Shown here: positions 11,535-24,300 of the stretch, piece by piece
How positions within the stretch are numbered: position 1 is the first letter of the stretch
Layout: each line of letters begins with the position of its first letter
DNA from: Anisus vortex
Lineage: Eukaryota > Mollusca > Gastropoda > Planorbidae
Reading direction: 5' to 3'
Length of the DNA: 64,000 bases
NCBI GenBank assembly: GCA_949126835.1
Contig: OX421492.1
Location: 44,046,998-44,110,997 of the forward strand
Made by a program: the position numbers and the translations under genes
The notes under the pieces: generated by a model
Databases searched by the model: none
What the model saw: the letters and a program-made list of their open reading frames with translations, nothing else
What the model was told of the DNA's origin: nothing

Positions 11535-13060
11535 CCAGTGTACCCCCACTCTGCTGATCTAATTAATGTCCACATCTGCCTATATACTATATATATATAT
11601 CTATTACAATCAATGCATTTAACCCTTTCACTAATTTTGTTTTATATGTAGTAGCTGAGTAGGTCCACACTGCATTTTCAATTTTAATAAAGCGAATGTT
11701 ATCAATATTTTTGTCTGTATGCTTTCGGTTTCAGAGTATTTCAGACCATATTGGCGTGATGCTATTATCTGAAGAAAATGTTAAGACACATAGCAGATCT
11801 AGATCTAGTAGGCTCTTTTTAAAATAATATTATGTTAATGTTAAAATCCTATTTTTAAAATTATAAAATAATCGTGTTTTTTTTTTAATTTACATTAAGC
11901 TTACAGTAATTTTATAAAGTAAAATCAGATAATATATAAAAACGTGTAGGCCTACTGATAACAGACTATTTAATTAGTAGGTACATTATTTTCTTATTTG
12001 ATTAATCTGTATGTAGATAATTAATCAATATAAGTAAAAGAAAATATGACTTTTTTAAAGGGCATCAATCAATGGGGTACAAATATACCCTGAATTTGTA
12101 AAATATCTACACTATGATCTATAGGCTTATAAAAAAGACATTGAAAGTATTAAAATATTAAGTTTTGATAGCTAAAAAAAAACAACCTACTTAAAACAAC
12201 TACATAACCTTAACCTTGTGTGTGTGGCAACGTACCTTAAATAATGAATAGGTCTATTGATGCTGCAAAGCTTTTAAAATGGTGGCATACACTCACACAG
12301 GCCTGCCATTGGATCTATCAATAGATTAGACAAAGAATGAGCTGTCATTGCTTTTGCTGCATAAAATATCCCCGTCAGACCAATTTCAACTATGGGGAAA
12401 CACCATCTAGCCTACAAGATTCCGTGGCCACGACATAAGAGGGTATTGTGTGGCTATGTGTGGCCTGCAGAATGTTTAGCCACCTGTACTTTGCCCCATC
12501 TAACTTATAAGGCTGCACAGCGTTATCTAAATATTGTTTTATTTACTATATCTATAACTTAAGTTCGCTTTAAATCGCACAGCCCCACAAAACAAGTAGA
12601 TCTAGACACAATTATTGCTTATTCGTTTGTTTGTTTGTTTTTTTTTTGGGGGGGGGGGGGGGGCAGTTTTTTTTTCAGAACAATTTGAGCACCACTGAAA
12701 TAGGCAGACCAATTAGTCTGAGAATTGATTCGATCAAATAATTCAAGGTCAAAGGACGATTGATCCACCAGATTATCACAGGGTATCACAGATAAGCACA
12801 CACATAGACCTACACACGAACACAAATAACCTTCATACCACTAACGTTATCGAGTGGTTGTTTTTAGGACACCAAGATCAATAGGCCTATACTAGCAGTT
12901 AAAAAAAAAATTAAAACTTATAATTTATAATGTTCCGAAAATCGGGGTTTTAAGGTTTTTGTCGGAAGGACGAAAAGAGGGTAAAAATCTGTAAAACTCC
13001 GAGAAATTCGGAAGGGTTGGCAGATCTGTAAACCTCTTCTCTTGTCCTCTACATGGGCGT
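11535..13060. other. No gene seen; homopolymer tract
   Basis: AT-rich unique DNA. T and G homopolymers abut near 12632-12663. No coding motif on either strand. Confidence 0.55.
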
Positions 13061-13064
13061 TTTT

Positions 13065-13645
13065 CTGTTTTTAGTGCCTGATAAATTATTAATTTCGGCA
13101 GTCACTTAACTAGCATGTGCACAACGTGATCAACCCACATGAGCTGACCTTTTAGACCCATTAGCATGGTTTGGATACTTGACATGACAGCCTCTCTGAG
13201 CACGTCAGTGTCCGCCACTTTATCCCGCCACTTAATTTTTAGCAGTTTCCCCAGCCTGGGCGATCAGATGGAAATGGTTCGGTTTCCAGACATGGCGGCT
13301 GTAGACGGTGCATGTCACGAACGTAAAGAGAAAAGAAGGTAAAGTTACCGACGCGTACACTTTCAGTTTGGGCCATAGTCATCGGAAATATCCGCTGGCA
13401 CTGACAATCCTGGAGTTGACCATCTACCGGTAGTTGATATGAACTGCCAGTGACGGCTCATTATAGTCGCAGTCAGGGGCTTGGAGATGAAGAACTTAGG
13501 CTACGTATTTTTGGTGGCGATGGTGAGGCCAAAGTTTTTACGTTGGACAATAGGTTCATGCTGTTTTAAAATCTGCCTCTGTAATAGCGTTTAGGACGCA
13601 GTCATCCGCGAACAAAAAGTCACAGATTGTCTCAGCCTGGTGGAC
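13065..13645 (-). pseudogene. LINE reverse-transcriptase fragment with FADD box, minus strand
   Basis: On the minus strand, ETICDFLFADDCVLNAITEA contains the reverse-transcriptase catalytic FADD motif. After stops and frameshifts it continues LKVYASVTLPSF, VTCTVYSRHVWKPNHFH and KWRDKVADTDVL. The order of motifs matches the palm/thumb and C-terminal region of RTE-like animal LINEs. It is heavily degenerate and differs from the family at 10320. Confidence 0.7.
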
Positions 13646-13765
13646 AAAAAAGCTGCAAATGGCTGAAATAGTGACAGCGGCTCAAGATAGGCAAAAATGG
13701 AGAAAGATGACTACTGAGGTGTCCATTCGTCCCCAGCAACGGACAACGGCTGATGTCTTGTATAA
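13645..13765 (+). pseudogene. LINE ORF2 C-terminal scrap, plus strand
   Basis: Reads LQMAEIVTAAQDRQKWRKMT then TEVSIRPQQRT, the typical last residues of a LINE polyprotein (AAQDR-KWR). A close relative of the last part is at 34020-34070. It abuts the oppositely oriented fragment to its left. Confidence 0.55.
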
Positions 13766-14088
13766 ATATAGACAGTGTTTTTTTCATTTGTTATGGTAGA
13801 ATTATATATTGGTCATATCATTGTAAAAAATATAATTTTAAAAAAGGTTCTAGTATTATAGTATTAGCTTGGTGTATAATGTATAGATTAGTGTGAACTC
13901 TGGTATAATTGAAAAGATACATTTAGATACTGTTGGTTTATTTAAGTTGAACTTTTACAAAGACAGGCTATTTTTATTTCGTAATTCTATTAGAGTTTCT
14001 TGTTAATATATTTAAGCCAATTAAGCCAATATATTATATGGAATGGATACATTTAAGCAAGCAATTTTCCCCTTTATAACAAGACAAT

Positions 14089-14347
14089 AAAGTAAAGTAT
14101 CCCGTCGGACCGAATTGATCCATAGGTCCGATGACGCAGCGGTCACCAGTTTCTGTGGCCACCTCCTCCTCACAACTATGCACAGCCGCCTTTACTTTAC
14201 CCCAACTAAGGTCAGGTACCCATCAGAGCTGGGTAGACTCAGGGACACCCTCCAGACCCGGGAAAAAATCCTAGCCTGCACCAGGATTCGAAACCGGGAC
14301 CTTCGGCTTGCCAGTCGAACGCGCTGCCGCTCAGCTACCGTGCCCCA
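14089..14347 (-). mobile_element. tRNA-derived SINE with 14-bp target duplication
   Basis: Minus-strand head: A box TAGCTGAGCGG (14327-14337) and B box GGTTTCGAATCC (14284-14295), spaced as in a tRNA. The body includes GATGGGTACCTGACCTTAGT and GGCGGCTGTGCATAGTT, and the copy ends in TACTTTACTTTA. It is flanked by TATAACAAGACAAT (14075-14088) and TATAACAGGACAAT (14348-14361), one mismatch. The open frame across it is spurious. Confidence 0.88.
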
Positions 14348-14384
14348 TATAACAGGACAATGCTAGGCTTTTATTGAAAGTCCC

Positions 14385-14605
14385 TCAATACCGGTAGGTT
14401 TCTCTATAAATATTGTATAGCAGGGGATGCAACTCATGCAAGCCTAAGTAGGTTTCTCTATAAATATTGTATAGCAGGGGATGCAACTCATGCAAGCCTA
14501 AGTAGGTTTCTCTATAAATATTGTATAGCAGGGGATGCAACTCATGCAAGCCTAAGTAGGTTTCTCTATAAATATTGTATAGCAGGGGATGCAACTCATG
14601 CAAGA
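14385..14605. repeat. Minisatellite, 54-bp unit, 4 copies
   Basis: The unit begins GTAGGTTTCTCTATAAATAT and continues TGTATAGCAGGGGATGCAAC. Copies are essentially identical; the minus-strand open frame is an artefact of the 18-codon period. Confidence 0.95.
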
Positions 14606-15257
14606 AGTCAATGAGGAAAGCATTGTTTCTTTATATATCATAAAATGCCACACCATAGTACTAAATATATACATTCAAATTGAACTGTTTTCAAACCTAA
14701 TATTACCTAATATATTTCATTCTATCTTTTGCTAGGTACATCACAAAAACAATTCCAATTAAGAGTAAGAAAATACAAATTGTTATAAAATAGTAATAAT
14801 AATCTAAAATGAAAATATTTCAAGGAAGCCTGCATTTGCCCATTACAATAAGTTGAGCATTGATATATATCAATTATCTTTTCCATTAGATATTTAGGTG
14901 GCAGTAATTTGAAAAAAAAAGTTCAAACAAAGACAAATATGTTAGGAAAAAGTTTTATTCAAACTTTTCCTTCTATTCCCTACACAAATTAAAACACAAT
15001 TAGAATAAAGACAAACATTGAAAAGTTTACTTAAACATACTAAATGTGGCTGTAAATAGAAATACATACATATATATATATGAGCTGTATAAATACATAC
15101 AAACAAGTACGTATGTTGTATGTTAACAACTGATGCGGTCTTGAAACACAACTTATGTCCAATAATACAGTTTGTGTATTGAACAATTTATTGTCTTCAT
15201 TTGATATCTCTGTAATTATCAATTGTTATGAGACAAAAATTTTAAGAAAATGTCAAA

Positions 15258-15350
15258 TTACTCTATTGATTGGATCAAGTCTTGCAGACGTCTGCGAGCA
15301 AGTTGAACTCTCTGTTCTTGTCTGTGAATATCATCAGAAGTTACTAAGAT
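15258..15350 (-). CDS. MBD2/3: MBD2/3 exon 6 (C-terminal coiled coil and stop)
   Basis: The acceptor is taatcttcag. The exon is in phase 0 with exon 5 and encodes ILVTSDDIHRQEQRVQ then LARRRLQDLIQSIE and TAA. The vertebrate equivalent is the coiled coil that follows the conserved VT-D-DIR-QE motif. It is shorter than vertebrate MBD2/3, which carry an acidic tail. AATAAA-type signals on this strand lie at 15187-15192 and 14954-14959. The exon sits about 10.7 kb from exon 5, beyond a satellite array and a transposon nest, so a gene predictor could easily lose it. Confidence 0.92.
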   Translation of the reverse strand: MLVTSDDIHRQEQRVQLARRRLQDLIQSIE

Positions 15351-18300
15351 CTGAAGATTAAAAAAAAATGGAATTAAATAAAAAAATCAAAATACAAGTT
15401 TCATAGTTGTCAAATAAATATTTCTTTTTTGACTTTTCAAATTTACTGTCAGATGTGCCCCTTCCCCTAAGGCTTAACAGGCTACTTGTGGTTTTTCACA
15501 GTCTCAAAAGCCTGTTTTAGTACAGATGACCAGATTTGGACACATTAAGATCATATAAAGTTAATATGACCCCATGATAAAGCCCTTTATCATACAATAA
15601 TGTATTTTATATATATATATATGTGTGTGTATAAATATATATTTTATAAACTGTATATAAAATTTATTATATTATATATAGATAAATTATATCTATACAA
15701 TCTATATTTTATATACACCAATAAGCATTGCTTTTACAACATTTTTCTGCATATTGTGATTTGGAAAAGTTAGGTGTTTAAAATGTTATCTGTGACTGTG
15801 GGCCTAGCCTTTGATTATTCTCTAAGTCTAGGTATAAATTATAATCAAGGACTAGACAAATCTGAAAATTAGTCAACATACCAAGATGTGAGCTTTCAAC
15901 TGATTTAAAACTCATGCAATTAGGCCTACTCAAATCATACCTTTAATGGTTTTTTTTAACTGAAAAAGATTTTAACACTTTAATTTAGGTATCAAAATCC
16001 TAATGTTATGGCCAAAACTTAAGAAGGGACAAAACTATTATTGAACTTTAAAAAAAAAATCTTTCCACCAAAAATATTTGAGAATTGAAAAACTTTTCAT
16101 TGCCCGTATTTTTCTATGTGTCACACCCTACAGAAGATCTTAAAAACGTATGAATGCAGCAGAATATGCACAGGTAATCAGGTATACCCAATAGCAGAGT
16201 GGTAATCACATCTGATCTGTGTTAAACATGTTTGATAATGTGTGCTTTTTTATATTACTAATGAGTGAAAATGTGATGTGCTTATATTAAAGTATTATAA
16301 AGGATTTCCGCAAAATGCTAATACTCATATGCAAACTGAAATTGAAGGTTTTAAATGATGACATCTTGAAAAGGTTTCAAGAAGGTATAAATAAAAGGTA
16401 TGACACTTGTTGTGGGTGTTGCAATCCATTTTTAAATTACCATGGATTTAGTATTTTAAAAAACACGACCAAAAACAGGAGTTAATTGACTCTTAAAGTT
16501 TAGCGTTAGAAATAGAAGTTGAAGGTTTTGCTTGGACTGATGATATATATAGAAGTTGAAGGTTTTGCTTGGACTGATGATATATATAGAAGTTGAAGGT
16601 TTTGCTTGGACTGATGATATATATAGAAGTTGAAGGTTTTGCTTGGACTGATGATATATATATAGAAGTTGAAGGTTTTGCTTGGACTGATGATATATAT
16701 AGAAGTTGAAGGTTTTGCTTGGACTGATGATATATATATAGAAGTTGAAGGTTTTGCTTGGACTGTTGATATATATAGAAGTTGAAGGTTACTTTTGCTG
16801 GACTGTTGATATATATAGAAGTTGAAGGTTTTGCTTGGACTGTTGATATATATAGAAGTTGAAGGTTTTGGCTGGACTGATGATATATATAGAAGTTGAA
16901 GGTTTTGCTTGGACTGATGATATATAGAGAAGTTGAAGGTTTTGCTTGGACTGTTGATATATATAGAAGTTGAAGGTTTTGGCTGGACTGATGATATATA
17001 TAGAAGTTGAAGGTTTTGTCTGGACTGTTGATATATAGAGAAGTTGAAGGTTACTTTTGCTGGACTGATGATATATATAGAAGTTGAAGGTTTTGTCTGG
17101 ACTGATGATATATATAGAAGTTGAAGGTTTTGTCTGGACTGATGATATATAGAGAAGTTGAAGGTTACTTTTGCTGGACTGATGATATATATAGAAGTTG
17201 AAGGTTTTGGCTGGACTGATGATATATATAGAAGTTGAAGGTTTTGTCTGGACTGATGATATATAGAGAAGTTGAAGGTTACTTTTGCTGGACTGATGAT
17301 ATATATAGAAGTTGAAGGTTTTGCTTGGACTGATGATATATATATAGAAGTTGAAGGTTTTGCTTGGACTGATGATATATATATAGAAGTTGAAGGTTTT
17401 GCTTGGACTGATGATATATATAGAAGTTGAAGGTTTTGCTTGGACTGATGATATATATAGAAGTTGAAGGTTTTGCTTGGACTGATGATATATATAGAAG
17501 TTGAAGGTTTTGGCTGGACTGATGATATATATAGAAGTTGAAGGTTTTGTCTGGACTGTTGATATATAGAGAAGTTGAAGGTTACTTTTGCTGGACTGAT
17601 GATATATATAGAAGTTGAAGGTTTTGCTTGGACTGATGATATATATAGAAGTTGAAGGTTTTGCTTGGACTGATGATATATAGAGAAGTTGAAGGTTTTG
17701 CTTGGACTGATGATATATAGAGAAGTTGAAGGTTTTGCTTGGACTGATGATATATAGAGAAGTTGAAGGTTTTGCTTGGACTGATGATATATATAGAAGT
17801 TGAAGGTTTTGGCTGGACTGATGATATATATAGAAGTTGAAGGTTTTGCTTGGACTGATGATATATATAGAAGTTGAAGGTTTTGCTTGGACTGATGATA
17901 TATAGAGAAGTTGAAGGTTTTGCTTGGACTGATGATATATAGAGAAGTTGAAGGTTTTGCTTGGACTGATGATATATAGAGAAGTTGAAGGTTTTGCTTG
18001 GACTGATGATATATAGAGAAGTTGAAGGTTTTGCTTGGACTGATGATATATATAGAAGTTGAAGGTTTTGGCTGGACTGATGATATATAGAGAAGTTGAA
18101 GGTTTTGCTTGGACTGATGATATATATAGAAGTTGAAGGTTTTGGCTGGACTGATGATATATAGAGAAGTTGAAGGTTTTGCTTGGACTGATGATATATA
18201 TAGAAGTTGAAGGTTTTGGCTGGACTGATGATATATATAGAAGTTGAAGGTTTTGCTTGGACTGATGATATATAGAGAAGTTGAAGGTTTTGCTTGGACT

Positions 18301-21300
18301 GATGATATATAGAGAAGTTGAAGGTTTTGCTTGGACTGATGATATATATAGAAGTTGAAGGTTTTGGCTGGACTGATGATATATAGAGAAGTTGAAGGTT
18401 TTGCTTGGACTGATGATATATATAGAAGTTGAAGGTTTTGGCTGGACTGATGATATATATAGAAGTTGAAGGTTTTGCTTGGACTGATGATATATATAGA
18501 AGTTGAAGGTTTTGGCTGGACTGATGATATATAGAGAAGTTGAAGGTTTTGCTTGGACTGATGATATATATAGAAGTTGAAGGTTTTGGCTGGACTGATG
18601 ATATATATAGAAGTTGAAGGTTTTGCTTGGACTGATGATATATAGAGAAGTTGAAGGTTTTGCTTGGACTGATGATATATAGAGAAGTTGAAGGTTTTGC
18701 TTGGACTGATGATATATATAGAAGTTGAAGGTTTTGGCTGGACTGATGATATATAGAGAAGTTGAAGGTTTTGCTTGGACTGATGATATATATAGAAGTT
18801 GAAGGTTTTGGCTGGACTGATGATATATAGAGAAGTTGAAGGTTTTGCTTGGACTGATGATATATATAGAAGTTGAAGGTTTTGGCTGGACTGATGATAT
18901 ATATAGAAGTTGAAGGTTTTGCTTGGACTGATGATATATATAGAAGTTGAAGGTTTTGCTTGGACTGATGATATATAGAGAAGTTGAAGGTTTTGCTTGG
19001 ACTGATGATATATATAGAAGTTGAAGGTTTTGGCTGGACTGATGATATATATAGAAGTTGAAGGTTTTGCTTGGACTGATGATATATATAGAAGTTGAAG
19101 GTTTTGCTTGGACTGATGATATATAGAGAAGTTGAAGGTTTTGCTTGGACTGATGATATATAGAGAAGTTGAAGGTTTTGCTTGGACTGATGATATATAG
19201 AGAAGTTGAAGGTTTTGCTTGGACTGATGATATATAGAGAAGTTGAAGGTTTTGCTTGGACTGATGATATATATAGAAGTTGAAGGTTTTGGCTGGACTG
19301 ATGATATATAGAGAAGTTGAAGGTTTTGCTTGGACTGATGATATATATAGAAGTTGAAGGTTTTGGCTGGACTGATGATATATATAGAAGTTGAAGGTTT
19401 TGCTTGGACTGATGATATATAGAGAAGTTGAAGGTTTTGCTTGGACTGATGATATATAGAGAAGTTGAAGGTTTTGCTTGGACTGATGATATATATAGAA
19501 GTTGAAGGTTTTGGCTGGACTGATGATATATAGAGAAGTTGAAGGTTTTGCTTGGACTGATGATATATATAGAAGTTGAAGGTTTTGGCTGGACTGATGA
19601 TATATATAGAAGTTGAAGGTTTTGCTTGGACTGATGATATATATAGAAGTTGAAGGTTTTGGCTGGACTGATGATATATAGAGAAGTTGAAGGTTTTGCT
19701 TGGACTGATGATATATATAGAAGTTGAAGGTTTTGGCTGGACTGATGATATATAGAGAAGTTGAAGGTTTTGGCTGGACTGATGATATATATAGAAGTTG
19801 AAGGTTTTGGCTGGACTGATGATATATATAGAAGTTGAAGGTTACTTTTGCTGGACTGATGATATATATAGAAGTTGAAGGTTTTGCTTGGACTGATGAT
19901 ATATATAGAAGTTGAAGGTTTTGGCTGGACTGATGATATATAGAGAAGTTGAAGGTTTTGCTTGGACTGATGATATATATAGAAGTTGAAGGTTTTGGCT
20001 GGACTGATGATATATAGAGAAGTTGAAGGTTTTGCTTGGACTGATGATATATAGAGAAGTTGAAGGTTTTGCTTGGACTGATGATATATAGAGAAGTTGA
20101 AGGTTTTGCTTGGACTGATGATATATAGAGAAGTTGAAGGTTTTGCTTGGACTGATGATATATATAGAAGTTGAAGGTTTTGGCTGGACTGATGATATAT
20201 AGAGAAGTTGAAGGTTTTGCTTGGACTGATGATATATATAGAAGTTGAAGGTTTTGGCTGGACTGATGATATATATAGAAGTTGAAGGTTTTGCTTGGAC
20301 TGATGATATATATAGAAGTTGAAGGTTTTGGCTGGACTGATGATATATAGAGAAGTTGAAGGTTTTGCTTGGACTGATGATATATATAGAAGTTGAAGGT
20401 AAGTCAAAATTCTTGACCATGGAAAACAATCCAAGAGGAAGCTAAATAGCCATTAATAAATGAGGGTCTAGTCATATACATTTCTGGCATAGGACAAGGG
20501 GGGAGTAATAATTCAAGAGTAGTTTAAATACACAGTTTGACACCAGTCCCTGACAGTAAGGTGAGGTCAGAATATGACCTTGGACACCTCCGACACAACT
20601 CCTACGCCCCCTCCCCCGCCCTCAACAGATCACCGGTAACATGATAGGGTCCTTTGTTCAAGGATGTTTCTTGCAAGGCTGGGAGCCTGGGGATTCGGGA
20701 GGATAAATAGGAGACAGACACGGAGCAGAGTGACATACACAGGAAACAGTTCTGAGTGACTTGATAGTGAGCATCACTAGCCACTTTAGTTAGCCTACTA
20801 GACTGTACTCATCTAACTCTATTTATATATATTGGATGTTTGTAACCTATGATATACAGCGAATACAAAACAGTGCCGCTTGCCTAGTCATGCGTAAGTC
20901 AAGGCGAGATTCTGTGACAGTTCTCCTGCGTCAGCTCCATTGGCTCCCCGTGAAAGCCAGAATCGAGTATAAAGTGGCGCTATTTTGCCATCAGTGAATT
21001 TTTAATAACGAGTTTCCGTCCTATCTCAAGGAACTAATAACACCATATCGTCACGCTTATAAGATAATTGCGTAAGTCATTTTTAGCCATTTTGGAAAAA
21101 CTGGAAAAAACTGTTTCATTCCTAGTTAATGCCCCTGAAAACTCTGTTTTTGGTATACGTGTGTTATTTAATGTTTGTATCAATATTTTCAACAAAAGAA
21201 TTATAATTCTCTGTTGATTACTACAGTACGAGACTTATGCAAAAATTTAAGAGTACTTAGGCATCTTTCATTCTGTGACTTAGGCAATCTTACTGTAGAA

Positions 21301-24300
21301 AGGCAATTTTATATCATATTTAATGACTTAGGCATTTCTTCATCCAGAGAGTTAAGCTCTTTATTTTATTATGCCCTGCATGTTGACACCACCACCACTA
21401 CTAGAGCCATCACCAGTCATACCACTACAACCACCACCACCACAACAACAACAGTTGCATAACGACAACAATAACATCAACAATAAACAAAACAATAACA
21501 GCAACGACTACGACAACAACAACAGCAATTGTCAAATTTCAATAAAACCAAACTTCATGTTTTTGGACTAGGTGAACTATATTGTGGAAATAGAGTGCTA
21601 CAAAAAGTAACTGTTGCATTGTGATTACAATAAAGGAGTTGAGCTAAATGCAATTTAAATCATGTTAGTTCAAAAAATGGTAATGTGTTTTGCACATGAA
21701 AAAAAAAAAAAAGAATAAAATCAAAACAGCTCAAGTAACAAAAATTTATTAACTTTATTAACCACCCTTGTTGCAAAGAAAACAGAAATGTAACTAGCTG
21801 GTGAACCCCAACACATTGCAATTTTGCTTCAAAAGTACAGTTATAAAATTAATGATGAGGTAGATTTTCAAAGTATCTGCGGGCTTGGATGGGCATTATT
21901 TTGACATGACATCATTGAATTTTTTCTGAGTGAGCGGCAGCTGATGCTGAATTGTTTCCAACTCAATATCTCGGATTCTCTGAGGCAAGAGTTTCCAGTC
22001 ATCACTGTGACTGAGCTTGTAGTGGATCTATCTGGGTTTGTATTGAATTGCCTTCAATTCACCAACTGTGGCATCTCCAGTTGTCTTACCAGGACGGATG
22101 CTTGTGAAATAGGAACCATTCAATTTAACAGGCTGATTGTGTTCAATTTCTCTCACAGTGTAAGCTTGAGGCTTTCTCCTAGCTGTTCTGAACAAGATAG
22201 CACACTCAGTGAAGACGTCACATGTTATGTTCATCTCTATCATGCTATGTACGGAATCACATTCCATTTCAGTGTGTCCACTAAGTAGAAATTTCTGCTC
22301 AATGACGACATTGTACTATTTTGTCAAATGATAAAACATATTGGCAACTGTCACATTTTTATTTCGATAAGTGCAGTTGTCACTCCAAACAATGTAATGT
22401 GTTTTCTTCTTGTTCTCTTTGATGTACTGTTCAAAATGAGTATAATGAAGGTATGCGAACATTTCACTACTCAAATTACCATTACATTCATCCCATGTAA
22501 ATGTAAGACAATAACCTTCCTTAGTGCCCAGGTTATAATAGGTCATATTATGAACCTGAACTTTGGTTTTGTAATATGATGTGCTGGCATTTGTCTTAGG
22601 ACAGAGAAGAACAGCCTGGAGATCCATAGTCCATACTAAAAAGACTCTTGATGTACGCTCGTTTGAATCTGTGGCGCCTACGCTGTGGAATGGCTTACCT
22701 GAGACACTGAAAAACTCTGTGTCAAAAAAAGCATTCAAGAAGAATTTGAAGACTTTTCTTTTCAACTAAGTTGATAAAGTACACATCCATTAGCAAAATA
22801 CTTGTTTAAAGCTATTTTAAAATGTTATTGTCGTTTCGTTTTTGTGAGCGCGCTGAGCATGCTTGCATTAGCATGGAGTGAGGCGCGATATAAATGACCA
22901 ATATAATTGACCAATTATTATCCATACAAACTTTGAATTATCTGTCTTTGTCTCCTCTTTGTCTTGACTTTTCTTCTCTCGCGCAATATGTTTTTGTTCA
23001 GCATGTTCAGCGTAATCATTATCACTTTTGCCTGCATGCATTGTTCACACTGATCCTTTTTGTGTATGAACACAGAAAATCCCATTGACTGGAACATTTT
23101 ACGGAACATGGTGAGCTCGACTGGACGCTTTCCGTCACTTGCTGATTGACAATATTGCGTGTGTAGGTCTGTTATTTTTGTACCAGGAAAGAGGAATTTC
23201 TTGTTCTTGTACATTTCACTTTGGCGGCAATAATGGGATTCCACTGTAGGTAGATGAAGTCACCAGGTTTTAAGGTAGTTCATGTCTTCTTCTGACACTT
23301 TCTGTGTTTTTCCAGAATTTGGACTTTTTGAAGACTCATCTTTGTTTTGGAAAGCAGCATCGTCAGTGTCGTCTAAAAATGAATCAGAGGTCCAACTTGA
23401 AATCGTTCGCTATGATACACCTAAAGTGTTACAAAACATTTCCTTGCAAACTGGGACAACATTGCAAGAGCCTGAGTAGTATTCATGCTATCCATTATGT
23501 CTCCCGCCATGATGAAGGTTGTAAAATGCATAACTTAGGCAAAACAATTATTGAGCAGTTTCAGCAGTTTTAAAATTTTAATAGAGCCGTACTGCCAGAT
23601 AGGATGGTAGAGCTCGCGTTTCTCTTTCTGTCAGTACCAATAACTCAAAACCGCCAAAAAATGACTTACGCAATTATCTTATGAGCGTGACGATATGTCC
23701 CTCAAAGAACACTTCGTTCTGCCAACTCATCGCTTCTGGAAGAGCCCCGTTTCTCTCTGATGACCGTTGGCCTTAGAGCCTTCTCAGTATCCGGTCCGAA
23801 GGTGTGGAATCTTCTTCCCATTCAATTCAGGCAAACAAGCTCCATTGATTCCTTCAAGAAGAACTTAAAAACTCATTATTTCAATATTTATCTCAGTTAA
23901 CATACTTTAGAGCCTTACTGTCTTACTTATATGTTAGGTCGGTTATTTTGTTTTAGTTGTTTGATTTGTTCTATGTTTGTAAAGTTTTGAATCATCATTT
24001 AGTTTTTTATCTCTTGGCCTATAGATTGTATCCGTGTTCTTTAATTGTTATGTTAAATGACCTGGGAATCAAAATGGCAAGAAAGAGGACTAGGATCCTT
24101 ATCAGCAATGCCTTACATGGTTACACTCTTCAGAGGGTATCAGATGCCAAGTACCGTGGAGTGCATATATCCGAAAACCTCCACTGGGGCACACATGTCC
24201 AATCCATTGTTGCCAAAGCTAATAGAGCATGCGTCTTCGTCCATAGCAACCTCAAGTGATGCTCCACAAGGATCCAGACCCATTGCTATAAGTGCTTAGC

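Larger units (their letters stand above)
21049..23692 (-). mobile_element. DNA transposon with ~36-bp terminal inverted repeats
   Basis: The ends are inverted copies: CGTCACGCTTATAAGATAAT on the left, and the complement with one difference on the right, followed on both sides by TGCGTAAGTCATTTTT. The target in the LINE reads CCATATGTCCC when the element is removed, giving a 4-bp duplication ATAT (21045-21048 and 23693-23696); because ATAT is palindromic the true length could be 2-4. Length is 2644 bp including a later 284-bp LINE insertion. Inside is a degraded minus-strand transposase. The left interior holds an ACC/ACA trinucleotide microsatellite (about 21385-21530). I do not assign a superfamily. 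Confidence 0.85.

Noticed and set aside
17582..20434. 950-codon minus-strand open frame with NLQLLYISSVQ repeats
   Set aside because: It lies in the MBD2/3 last intron and is the 37-bp array read through; no frame of the unit has a stop, so length is not evidence.
21944..22579. Plus-strand frames over the transposon interior
   Set aside because: Antisense to the minus-strand transposase remnant, which explains the sequence better.
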